NCBI GenBank assembly: GCA_900553525.1
Contig: USDZ01000113.1
Span: 1 to 5,718, forward strand
Direction: 5' to 3'
Length of the DNA stretch: 5,718 bases
Origin: an uncultured Oscillospiraceae bacterium
Lineage (GTDB): Bacteria > Bacillota > Clostridia > Oscillospirales > Acutalibacteraceae
Shown: positions 1 through 5,701 of the stretch, piece after piece
Layout of the letters: each line of letters opens with the position of its first letter
How positions within the stretch are numbered: the first letter of the stretch is position 1
The notes under the pieces: model-generated
The model's database searches: none
Told to the model about the DNA's origin: nothing
The model's input: the letters and a program-made list of their open reading frames with translations, nothing else
Translations under genes and position numbers: made by a program

Positions 1-760
1 GGCTGTACACCTGTATGCACCGGGAAGCCTCGGACTGCCAGTAGTCGGCGAGATTTTTGCGAGCTTTCTCGGTGTCCTCCGCGACCTTCTGCAGATCTTT
101 TTTCAGGTTTTCGACAATTTCGTCCGGAGTGCCCACCGCCGGGGGGATACGCAGTCTTTCAAAATACAGGCTTGAAAAGATTCGGTCGACTTCTGCGGCC
201 TCCTCCACAGGGACAAAATAGACGCCCCAATAATAATCGGAATCGGCGACGCCGGGGAAAAAGAGGACATAGGGGTTATCGTGATAGGATTTGAGCTTTT
301 CAAAACTCTCTTTGGGCAGTCGGCCAAACCGAACCTTGATGGTTTTGCAGGACAGAATATCCTCGAGTTCAATGTCCAGCCCTTTAAAATGCTGGAACTG
401 CTCGAGATCCTTGCTCAGAGACTCCTGCTTGGCCGCGAGATCCGTCAACTGCCGCGACAGATCGGACACATGGGAAGCGAAGTCCTGGACGTAATCGGCC
501 AGTTCCCGGTCCGAGAGGGTTTCGGGCAGGTCGGTCAGGGACAGCGTTCCGCCCGCCCGGCCGACGGCGGCTTCCAAGCGGCCAAGAGGATCGGCATAAG
601 GATTGTCTTCCTTGATAGTAGCAAAGCCGGAGGTGTCCGAAAAAAAGGACAGGGCGTCGTCCGGCTGAAATACGCCGCTGCCGCCGCAAACGCGCGCCAC
701 AGCATCCAGGCTCTGCATATGCCCAATGATACTGACGAGCTTCATTTTGGCTACAGCCAT
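1..760 (-). CDS. ntpI: V-type ATP synthase subunit I, N-terminal part (runs off the left edge)
   Basis: This is the stator and membrane subunit (equivalent to eukaryotic subunit a) of a rotary V/A-type ATPase. In this family the N-terminal half is a cytoplasmic arm that contacts the peripheral stalks, and the C-terminal half is membrane-embedded and carries the ion half-channels. Only the first 253 residues are visible, read without a stop from ATG at 760. They begin MAVAKMKLVSIIGHMQSLD and include FQPDDALSFF at 31-40. A heptad-like helix spans about 84-125, the globular stretch KVRFGRLPKESFEKL lies at 142-156, and YYWGVYFVP at 176-184. A second charged helix (about 214-241) leads towards the missing part. 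This layout matches the N-terminal arm of subunit I. The start is fixed by a textbook ribosome binding site overlapping the stop of the subunit C gene. No transmembrane segment is expected yet and none is seen. Whether the pump moves H+ or Na+ cannot be told from this part. Confidence 0.9.
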   Translation of the reverse strand, partial: MAVAKMKLVSIIGHMQSLDAVARVCGGSGVFQPDDALSFFSDTSGFATIKEDNPYADPLGRLEAAVGRAGGTLSLTDLPETLSDRELADYVQDFASHVSDLSRQLTDLAAKQESLSKDLEQFQHFKGLDIELEDILSCKTIKVRFGRLPKESFEKLKSYHDNPYVLFFPGVADSDYYWGVYFVPVEEAAEVDRIFSSLYFERLRIPPAVGTPDEIVENLKKDLQKVAEDTEKARKNLADYWQSEASRCIQVYS

Positions 761-763
761 GGG

Positions 764-773
764 ATCACCTCCT
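764..773 (-). promoter_or_regulatory. Ribosome binding site of subunit I, overlapping the subunit C stop
   Basis: The minus-strand sequence AGGAGGTGAT lies 7 nt (counted from AGGAGG) upstream of the ATG at 760. It matches the 16S anti-Shine-Dalgarno complement over 10 consecutive bases. It shares bases with the TAG stop codon (772-774) of the preceding gene, so ribosomes finishing subunit C are delivered directly to subunit I. Translational coupling is the inference. Confidence 0.85.
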
Positions 774-1821
774 ATTGTTCGACAAGAACCAGCATGGGTT
801 TGATCTCTTCGGGGGACAGACCGTAACGGATGCCTTCAATGACATTGATAATATCGTCCAGTTCCACTTCGGTGATGAGGATATAGGAGATCATCACCAC
901 CATGGGATGGGTGGAAAAATGCATGGCGTGCCGGGCATTGAAATAGGGGACGCGGTGATACAGATCGTAAACAAAATCCCGGTGTGCAGGGGGTAACTGC
1001 CGTCCCGCCGGGGTGGCGAAGAACAGGGCGAGCACCTCGTCCGAAGTCGGCGCCTGCAGCATCTGCTCGAGCACCTTGTCCGGAATGGTGCCGCCGGAGG
1101 GAAGAAGATTGGAGCGGATGGTGTCGGGATCCGCACCGAAATAGGTTTTCAGCCGCACGATACGGGAAACGTTTTGTGTATCAATCTGAGAACCGCACAG
1201 ACGTCGGAGCTCCCGATGCAGATCGCCTTTTGTGTCATCTATAATGGAGAGGAGGGTGTTCATCAGTCCGGTATACAGTGCGTTTTCGATGGCTGTAAAG
1301 GGAATCCGTCCCTCTTCTTCGGGAGAGAAGGGTTCCAACACTTCGCGGTAAGGGGTGCCGCTGAGAGCGGCGAGCAATTCACCGAAGGTTTTTGAGTGCG
1401 CCATACGGGTCAGATCGAGTTGGGTATGGCCGTTCAAAAACATCGGCATGGCAAAGAAAAATTCTTCTGCTCTGCCCGCGCTCATCAGACGCAAACAGGA
1501 CAGGATCTGCTGAATTTCGGCCAGCCGGATGAGATATTCGGACATCCGCATTCCCACCGACCGGTCATAGCGGGAAAGGGAGGCGTAATCGTTCCACAAT
1601 TTCCGCTTGAGCAAGGTTTCCAGATAGCCGCGGTGAATGGTCGATTCGTTGATGTCCGCCAGCACGCCCGCATAGGCGGTGTGGGTTTTCAAATAGGAGG
1701 CAATCTCGCTGACGCTGTGACAGGCGAGCAGGTTGTGAAAATCCTGCGCGGTGAGGCAACGGCCATACATGGCGCGGGCCTTGGCGAGGATGACGTTGGA
1801 GGAATACGGAGAGGCGGGCAT
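772..1821 (-). CDS. ntpC: V-type ATP synthase subunit C (vATP-synt_AC39 family)
   Basis: This is the central-stalk socket of the V/A-type ATPase (C/d subunit, AC39 family). In known complexes it joins the rotating central axle (D/F) to the membrane ring of K subunits. The 349-residue product is almost wholly helical and of normal family length. The N-terminus MPASPYSSNVILAKARAMYG resembles the usual opening of the family (Y-x(5-7)-AK-x-RA-x-x-G), followed by LLxxxDF-like text. The C-terminal signature EVELDDIINVIEGIRYGLSP, followed by EEI, is the most diagnostic segment. The start at 1821 is preferred because AAAGGA lies 12 nt upstream and the family alignment begins there. The in-frame ATG at 1845 has no ribosome binding site, and longer versions would overlap the upstream gene. 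The gene starts 38 nt after the G/H stop and ends 11 nt before subunit I, inside one operon. No frameshift or missing segment was noticed. Confidence 0.9.
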   Translation of the reverse strand: MPASPYSSNVILAKARAMYGRCLTAQDFHNLLACHSVSEIASYLKTHTAYAGVLADINESTIHRGYLETLLKRKLWNDYASLSRYDRSVGMRMSEYLIRLAEIQQILSCLRLMSAGRAEEFFFAMPMFLNGHTQLDLTRMAHSKTFGELLAALSGTPYREVLEPFSPEEEGRIPFTAIENALYTGLMNTLLSIIDDTKGDLHRELRRLCGSQIDTQNVSRIVRLKTYFGADPDTIRSNLLPSGGTIPDKVLEQMLQAPTSDEVLALFFATPAGRQLPPAHRDFVYDLYHRVPYFNARHAMHFSTHPMVVMISYILITEVELDDIINVIEGIRYGLSPEEIKPMLVLVEQ

Positions 1822-1859
1822 CCCGGCACCATGTCCTTTCTGCATGAATGTGTGTACAG

Positions 1860-2171
1860 TCAATCGGCGAGCACATTGGCCACGATCTGCGCCACCCAAG
1901 CCTCGTGGTGGGCGTCGTAGGACGCCTGCAGATCCTCACGCTGCTTGTCGTATTTGGCTTTTCGCCTGCGCCATTTCTGGTCGGCGAGGGTTTGTTCGGT
2001 TTCCGCATTGACCTGAATGCGTCGGCGGGCCCTTTCCAAATATTCGCTGCGGATCTGCGCGACTTTTTGGGCAATCTCTTTTTCGCAGTCGATTTTTTCC
2101 TGCTGCGCAGCGTCCGTGATTTCCCGGGCTTTCTTATCCATATCGATAATGCGCTTGATCATCTCTTCCAT
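1860..2171 (-). CDS. V-type ATPase peripheral-stalk subunit, G/H type (small coiled-coil protein)
   Basis: This 103-residue, strongly charged, Ala/Lys/Glu/Arg-rich protein is predicted to be nearly one continuous helix. It starts MEEMIKRIIDMDKKAREITD and ends WVAQIVANVLAD. The opening (ee-IkrIi-D-KareI) with the following AxxEKxxxEKEI pattern is typical of the G/H (AhaH-like) subunit. That subunit pairs with subunit E as a right-handed coiled coil and holds the catalytic head against subunit I. Its position as first gene before C and I supports the call. Subunit E itself would be near 200 residues, so this is not E. The start at 2171 follows AAGGG with 8 nt spacing and fits homologue starts. 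An in-frame GTG at 2216 with AGGAG 4 nt upstream would add 15 residues and cannot be excluded. Individual sequence identity in this family is low, so the assignment rests on length, composition and context. Confidence 0.8.
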   Translation of the reverse strand: MEEMIKRIIDMDKKAREITDAAQQEKIDCEKEIAQKVAQIRSEYLERARRRIQVNAETEQTLADQKWRRRKAKYDKQREDLQASYDAHHEAWVAQIVANVLAD

Positions 2172-2209
2172 ACCAGCCACCCTTTCCGCCGGCAACATAA
2201 TGCAATTCA

Positions 2210-2235
2210 GGGCCACGGCACTCCTGCCATAGCCC
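2210..2235 (-). promoter_or_regulatory. Leader hairpin in the V-ATPase 5' UTR with a Shine-Dalgarno-like loop
   Basis: The minus-strand RNA can form GGGCUAUGGCA / UGCCGUGGCCC, an 11-bp stem with two U-G wobbles, closing a GGAG tetraloop. On the plus strand the two wobble positions become C-A mismatches, so the structure suits only the operon transcript. The GGAG loop lies 4 nt from an in-frame GTG (2216) in the 3' arm. No U-tract follows, so it is not an intrinsic terminator. Its role is unknown: it could be mRNA stability, translation control, or chance. Confidence 0.5.
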
Positions 2236-2238
2236 TTT

Positions 2239-2260
2239 GCGGCATCAACGCCAATACCGC
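2239..2260 (-). promoter_or_regulatory. Small hairpin at the 5' end of the V-ATPase leader
   Basis: GCGGUAU / AUGCCGC pair as 7 bp with one G-U wobble around an 8-nt loop in the minus-strand RNA. It lies at, or just overlaps, the predicted transcription start (about 2257), so part of the 5' arm may not be transcribed. The wobble again favours the minus strand. Confidence 0.35.
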
Positions 2261-2263
2261 TTT

Positions 2264-2292
2264 AGTATATACCCATTCGTATACAAATACAA
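2264..2292 (-). promoter_or_regulatory. Sigma-A-type promoter of the V-ATPase operon
   Basis: On the minus strand a -35 box TTGTAT (2292-2287, 4 of 6 to consensus) is followed by exactly 17 nt and a -10 box TATACT (2269-2264, 5 of 6). Transcription would begin near 2257, leaving a leader of about 85 nt before the ATG at 2171. The rest of the gap up to the terminator (2293-2415) holds no gene that I can support. It contains only a weak direct repeat (GTACAGGAT at 2381 and GTACCAGGAT at 2395). Confidence 0.7.
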
Positions 2293-2415
2293 TGGTGAGT
2301 TTGTCGATTTTACGCCGCTGTAGGGAGCCTCTTTTCAGGCAAGGCGACCATATAGTCCCCATTTTGCACGGTTATGGTTTGTACAGGATAGATAGTACCA
2401 GGATTTCTACGAAAT

Positions 2416-2442
2416 GAGAACGCGGCTGAACGCCGCGTTCTC
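2416..2442 (-). terminator. Intrinsic-type terminator after the ACT/UPF0210 operon
   Basis: A perfect inverted repeat GAGAACGCGGC / GCCGCGTTCTC (11 bp, 5-nt loop) begins 9 nt past the UPF0210 stop codon. The minus-strand 3' flank is ATTTCGTAG, only a short U-run, so termination may be incomplete or factor-assisted. The plus-strand flank has no U-run, so the element serves the minus strand. Confidence 0.7.
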
Positions 2443-2451
2443 GCAGAAAGT

Positions 2452-3810
2452 TCAATTCTTTAAACTTTGAATCGGGGCAGGGATACGGCCGCCCCGGGCG
2501 ATGAAACGGGCGGGGGACCAAGTGTTGAGCGGCATCACCGGGCCGCCGCCGAGCAATCCGCCAAAGGAAAGTTCCTCTCCGACTTTTTTGCCGATGGCTG
2601 GAATCACCCGGACGGCGGTGGTCTTGGAATTGATCATGCCGATGGCGGCCTGATCGGCGATAATGGCGGAAATCACCTCGGGCGGAGTGTCGCCGGGAAT
2701 GTTGATCATGTCGAGGCCGACCGAGCAGACCGCCGTCATGGCCTCCAGCTTTTCAATCCGCAGGCAGCCGCAGCGGGCGGCGTCGATCATGCCGGCGTCC
2801 TCTGTAACCGGGATGAAGGCACCCGAGAGGCCGCCGACGTGGGAAGAGGCCATCACGCCGCCTTTTTTCACCGCGTCGTTGAGCAGGGCGAGGGCGGCCG
2901 TGGTGCCATGGGCACCGCAGCATTCGAGCCCCATCTCTTCCAGAATATGGGCGACGGAGTCGCCCACCGCCGGAGTGGGCGCCAGAGACAGGTCGACGAT
3001 GCCGAAAGGCACTCCGAGCCGGGAAGAGGCCTCCTTCGCCACGAGCTGGCCCATCCGGGTGATTTTGAAGGCAGTGCGTTTGATCAGATCGGATACCGCG
3101 GTGAGGTCACAGTCTCCGGCTTTGGCCAGGGCCGCCCGGACCACACCGGGACCCGAGACGCCCACATTGATGACACAATCGGGTTCACCTGCGCCGTGAA
3201 AGGCGCCCGCCATAAAAGGATTATCCTCCGGAGCGTTGCAAAATACCACCAGCTTGGCGCAGCCGATGCAGTCCCGATCGGCGGTTTTTTCGGCCGCGGC
3301 GCGCACCACCGGTCCCATCATGGCCACGGCGTCCATGTTGATGCCGGCCTTGGTAGAACCGATGTTCACCGATGAACAGACATGGTCGGTGACGGACAGA
3401 GCTTCCGGGATGCTGTCAATCAATTCCCGGTCCCCGGATGAAAATCCCTTCTGCACCAAGGCGGAATAACCGCCGATGAAGTTGACTCCGCAGGTGTTCG
3501 CCGCCCGCTCCAAGGTCAAGGCCAGGCGGACGGGATCCTTATGGGAACAGGCCGCCAGAATCATGGCGACGGGGGTGACGGAGATCCGCTTGTTGATGAT
3601 GGGGATACCGTATTCTTTTTCGATCTGTTCCGCCGTGGCAACCAGACGCTCCGCCCGCCGGGTGATTTTATCGTACACCCGGTCGCAGGCGCGCGCCATG
3701 TCCGCATCGCAGCAGTCGAGGAGGGAAATCCCCATCGTGACGGTGCGCACATCGAGGTTTTCCTCCTGAATCATGGTGATAGTTTCGAGTATATCGTGAG
3801 CGTTGAGCAT
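2452..3810 (-). CDS. UPF0210 / 'PFL family' protein of unknown function
   Basis: This 452-residue cytosolic protein has no signal peptide or membrane segment and is of typical length for UPF0210 (family related to DUF711). Recognisable segments are NKRISVTP at 73-80, GAFHGAGEPDCVINVGVSGP at 202-221, VDLSLAPTPAVGDSVA at 272-287, GLECCGAHGTTAALALLND at 294-312 and SSHVGGLSGAFIPVTEDAGM at 322-341. The family is described as structurally PFL-like. An adjacent Cys pair (297-298) recalls the PFL active site, but no canonical glycyl-radical motif (RVxG followed by an aromatic) is seen near the C-terminus, so radical chemistry is not supported. It has 16 cysteines, including CxxC at 181-184 and CGC at 347-349. 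The start at 3810 has AAAGGCGG upstream with about 9 nt spacing and lies 25 nt after the ACT gene. Longer in-frame versions would overlap that gene. The constant pairing with an ACT protein suggests control by an amino acid or similar ligand (inference). The biochemical activity is not known to me. Confidence 0.9.
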   Translation of the reverse strand: MLNAHDILETITMIQEENLDVRTVTMGISLLDCCDADMARACDRVYDKITRRAERLVATAEQIEKEYGIPIINKRISVTPVAMILAACSHKDPVRLALTLERAANTCGVNFIGGYSALVQKGFSSGDRELIDSIPEALSVTDHVCSSVNIGSTKAGINMDAVAMMGPVVRAAAEKTADRDCIGCAKLVVFCNAPEDNPFMAGAFHGAGEPDCVINVGVSGPGVVRAALAKAGDCDLTAVSDLIKRTAFKITRMGQLVAKEASSRLGVPFGIVDLSLAPTPAVGDSVAHILEEMGLECCGAHGTTAALALLNDAVKKGGVMASSHVGGLSGAFIPVTEDAGMIDAARCGCLRIEKLEAMTAVCSVGLDMINIPGDTPPEVISAIIADQAAIGMINSKTTAVRVIPAIGKKVGEELSFGGLLGGGPVMPLNTWSPARFIARGGRIPAPIQSLKN

Positions 3811-3835
3811 GAAAAATAGCCGCCTTTCGGAAAAT

Positions 3836-4105
3836 TCAGATCTGGTGCATGGAATTGAAAATGTCCTCGTGCATGGCATGGATGGAGAGATGCATCTCCC
3901 GCCCGGCGGCAGCCATCTCATCGGCAAACTGCGTAAAGGGGATATCACTGTTTGAAATATCCACCATCATGATCATGGCGAACATATCTTGTAGGATGGA
4001 CTGGGTCACTTCCAGCACGTTGATGCGATGCCGGGCGCAGTCGGAGGATACACGGGCGAGAATGCCCACCATATCTTTTCCAATGACGGTGATGACAGCG
4101 CGCAT
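3836..4105 (-). CDS. Stand-alone ACT-domain protein (UPF0237 family)
   Basis: This 89-residue cytosolic protein is essentially a single ACT domain, a beta-alpha-beta-beta-alpha-beta fold that usually dimerises and binds amino acids or related small ligands. The first strand and turn are MRAVITVIGKDMVGILARVS, with the Gly-rich turn (GKDMVGI, 9-15) before helix 1. Strands NVLEVTQSIL (29-38) and MFAMIMMVDI (41-50) follow, then a second helix (about 57-69). The last strand and tail are EMHLSIHAMHEDIFNSMHQI. Length and sequence match UPF0237, the gene usually found directly before UPF0210, as here with a 25-nt gap. ATG at 4105 is chosen because homologues start MRAxxTVIG. The nearest purine-rich site (AAAGG) is rather far upstream (about 13 nt), so initiation may be modest. 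It resembles the ACT repeats of the glycine-cleavage repressor GcvR, but the ligand and target here are unknown. Confidence 0.9.
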   Translation of the reverse strand: MRAVITVIGKDMVGILARVSSDCARHRINVLEVTQSILQDMFAMIMMVDISNSDIPFTQFADEMAAAGREMHLSIHAMHEDIFNSMHQI

Positions 4106-4187
4106 GTTGAGGTCAACGCCTTTCTTTTTCGAAATAAGCCTGCGCAAACCGCCGAATCCAGTGCCGCGGCGGCAAGCCGGCGCCAGC

Positions 4188-4216
4188 ATTATAGCATAAT
4201 CCGGCCGATTTGAAAA
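4188..4216 (-). promoter_or_regulatory. Extended -10 promoter of the ACT/UPF0210 operon
   Basis: The minus strand carries a perfect -10 TATAAT (4193-4188) preceded by TG one base away (4196-4195), an extended -10. A 17-nt spacer separates it from TTTTCA (4216-4211, 4 of 6 to TTGACA). Transcription should start near 4181, giving a leader of about 75 nt. That leader holds a small perfect hairpin TGCCG-CCG-CGGCA at 4162-4174. The -10 region also forms the palindrome ATTAT-GCT-ATAAT (4188-4200). No terminator hairpin was found between the lipoprotein stop (4242) and this promoter, so read-through from upstream is possible. Confidence 0.75.
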
Positions 4217-4241
4217 GGAAGACTTTACATTTGGCGAGGGG

Positions 4242-5591
4242 TCAGAAGCCGGTTCCGCCTTCTTTGAAAGAAAATACAATTTCCGGTGAGCTGGGAGTGA
4301 TCAACTGGATGCTGCCCCAGATTCCCGCCTCGCGGCAGATTTTGTCCCAGTCGTCCAATATGGATTGCGCATAAGCGCCTGCATCTCCGGATACCCAAAA
4401 GCGCACGAGGGTGTCGCCCCGGTTTTTGGCATCCCGGATCCGGGCCGCGACATCGGCCGCCGAATAGGTGGTATAGACGAGATCCCGGGAACGGTAATAC
4501 TGGGCCGCCTCGTCCGTACAGGCGGGCAGGGGATAGTAGCTGGTTTCGTCGATCTCGTGATCTCGCCGGATTTCCTCGTCGGTTAGGTTGAAATAGGCAT
4601 ATGAAATGAAGTCGAAATCCGCATCGTGGATCGGATCGTCCCACGTGGGATCGAGATGATAATAGGCCCCGTCGATGCAGACCACGTTCCAGGCGTGGGT
4701 TTCCCCCTTACTCGATCCGACGGCGATCAGGCACTGGATACCGGCCTGATATAGGAGGTACTGCATAGCCCTGGCGTATCCTTCGCAGACCGCCGTTCCA
4801 TTGACAAGGGCGCCGTATGCGTTATAGATGTCCGCTTTGCTTAAAGTGGTATCGTATACCACCTCACCGACCAGCCGATCGTGGAGAATCCTCTCCCGCT
4901 CGGCTTCCTCCATATCCGCGTCCAGCCCTTCCAGCATGGCGGAAGCGGCGGTGCCGAAGGCGGCCTTGGCTTCGGACAAAGCGTCGCCGGTAAGCGTATA
5001 CGGGAGGGTAATCGACAGCACCGTGTCGCCGGACACCTGAATCGGAAAGCTTGCGGCATTTAAATTGATCCAGAAATGCTGCGGATAATCGTAACGGTAA
5101 TAGGCGAGCACCGTCTGTATCTCTTCGACTGTGACGGGCAAGTCCGAATCTTTGAGCAAAATCGTGGTTTCACAGGCTTCTACGCCCGCAACCAGCCGCC
5201 AATATGCCGCGACCAGGTTTTCAGCCCTGGGCATGGATTGGAGGACGTTCAGTCCGTAATACGCGCTTTTTTGTACCGGCGTCAACGCCGCACAGAGGGG
5301 CTTGTCTTCAGCAGGGGGGACGGCAGGCGCCGCTTCGGGCACACTGGTGGGCTCTGTCTGAGTGGGAAGAGTCGGCACAGACTCGACGATGGGGAGGCCT
5401 TCGTCTTCTCCAGCCGCATCCCCGCCCCCTTCGGGTTGGGGGGAAACGTCGGATATGCCGGACCGTCCGTCCATATTTTCCCACGATTCTTCCCGCGCGA
5501 CGCATCCGGCTGCGGCCATGAACAGGAGAATGGCCGCTGTCAAAGCTGCGGTTACCCGCCGTGATCGTCTGATAAAAGCCGTGAACGGCAT
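4242..5591 (-). CDS. Secreted lipoprotein with transglutaminase-like (papain-fold) domain
   Basis: This 449-residue protein is predicted to be exported and anchored to the outer face of the membrane. Residues 7-29 form an Arg-rich n-region and hydrophobic core ending AAAG, and Cys30 is the likely lipidated residue (a permissive lipobox). A flexible acidic, Pro/Glu/Gly/Thr-rich linker covers about 35-97. A poorly recognised helical and strand region follows to about 235. The transglutaminase-like core has the catalytic Cys in NGTAVCEGYARAMQYLL (Cys269), His in GETHAWNVV (His299) and Asp in YYHLDPTWDDP (Asp314). This is a complete triad, so an active thiol enzyme (peptidase, amidase or transamidase) is plausible. 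Residues 360-449 are an extra C-terminal region. Start 5591 is chosen because GGAGGAGG lies 9 nt upstream and gives a clean signal peptide. The ATG at 5600 abuts that site, and the one at 5636 falls inside the predicted -10 box. The substrate is unknown, and neighbours give no clue. Confidence 0.85.
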   Translation of the reverse strand: MPFTAFIRRSRRVTAALTAAILLFMAAAGCVAREESWENMDGRSGISDVSPQPEGGGDAAGEDEGLPIVESVPTLPTQTEPTSVPEAAPAVPPAEDKPLCAALTPVQKSAYYGLNVLQSMPRAENLVAAYWRLVAGVEACETTILLKDSDLPVTVEEIQTVLAYYRYDYPQHFWINLNAASFPIQVSGDTVLSITLPYTLTGDALSEAKAAFGTAASAMLEGLDADMEEAERERILHDRLVGEVVYDTTLSKADIYNAYGALVNGTAVCEGYARAMQYLLYQAGIQCLIAVGSSKGETHAWNVVCIDGAYYHLDPTWDDPIHDADFDFISYAYFNLTDEEIRRDHEIDETSYYPLPACTDEAAQYYRSRDLVYTTYSAADVAARIRDAKNRGDTLVRFWVSGDAGAYAQSILDDWDKICREAGIWGSIQLITPSSPEIVFSFKEGGTGF

Positions 5592-5600
5592 GGAGATCAT

Positions 5601-5608
5601 CCTCCTCC
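5601..5608 (-). promoter_or_regulatory. Ribosome binding site deciding the lipoprotein start
   Basis: Minus-strand GGAGGAGG directly touches the in-frame ATG at 5600 but stands 9 nt from the in-frame ATG at 5591. Only the latter distance allows normal initiation, so 5591 is taken as the start. Confidence 0.7.
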
Positions 5609-5631
5609 AACGGATGAAAACGCTTTTGTTT

Positions 5632-5660
5632 ATCATATCATAACCGCCGGCAAAAGAAAA
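5632..5660 (-). promoter_or_regulatory. Probable promoter of the transglutaminase-like lipoprotein gene
   Basis: The minus strand shows TATGAT (5637-5632, 5 of 6) preceded by TG one base away, an extended -10. A weak -35, TTTTCT (5660-5655, 3 of 6), lies at 17-nt spacing. The predicted start near 5625 leaves a short leader of about 35 nt. The box overlaps the ATG at 5636, which argues against that upstream start. Confidence 0.45.
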
Positions 5661-5673
5661 TGGGGCAGGGAGA

Positions 5674-5701
5674 TTGCAGGGAAAAAAATATGTGGTATAC
5701 T
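5674..5701 (+). promoter_or_regulatory. Divergent plus-strand promoter at the right edge
   Basis: The plus strand carries TATACT (5696-5701, 5 of 6) with TG one base upstream (an extended -10). A weak -35, TTGCAG (5674-5679), lies 16 nt away, with an A-rich run (5682-5688) in the spacer. Transcription would start near 5708 and run out of the window, so a gene on the plus strand probably begins beyond 5718. It sits back to back with the lipoprotein promoter. Confidence 0.55.

Noticed and set aside
281..826. Open frame of 181 codons on the plus strand
   Set aside because: It lies antisense to subunit I, which has clear family motifs and a ribosome binding site. The antisense product is compositionally unremarkable and has no recognisable domain.
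1822..1899. 26-residue N-terminal extension of subunit C
   Set aside because: It would overlap the G/H gene end, and the family alignment begins at MPASPYSS. A purine-rich site precedes the start at 1821.
2172..2260. Possible riboswitch in the V-ATPase leader
   Set aside because: The leader is too short, with no recognisable aptamer core and no U-tract terminator. It is kept only as an unexplained hairpin region.
2381..2404. Direct repeat GTACAGGAT / GTACCAGGAT upstream of the V-ATPase promoter
   Set aside because: There are only two short, imperfect copies about 90 nt upstream of the -35 box. This is not enough to call an operator.
2467..3375. Open frame of 302 codons on the plus strand
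   Set aside because: It is antisense to the UPF0210 gene. The His/Gly/Asp-rich text is what the reverse complement of a GC-rich gene gives. It has no supported start site or family.
3811..3948. 46-residue N-terminal extension of the UPF0210 protein
   Set aside because: It would overlap most of the ACT gene's 3' half in another frame, lacks a ribosome binding site, and is not part of the family. The start at 3810 is well supported.
5076..5564. Open frame of 162 codons on the plus strand
   Set aside because: It is antisense to the lipoprotein's linker and N-terminal region, with no recognisable domain and no promoter directly upstream on that strand.
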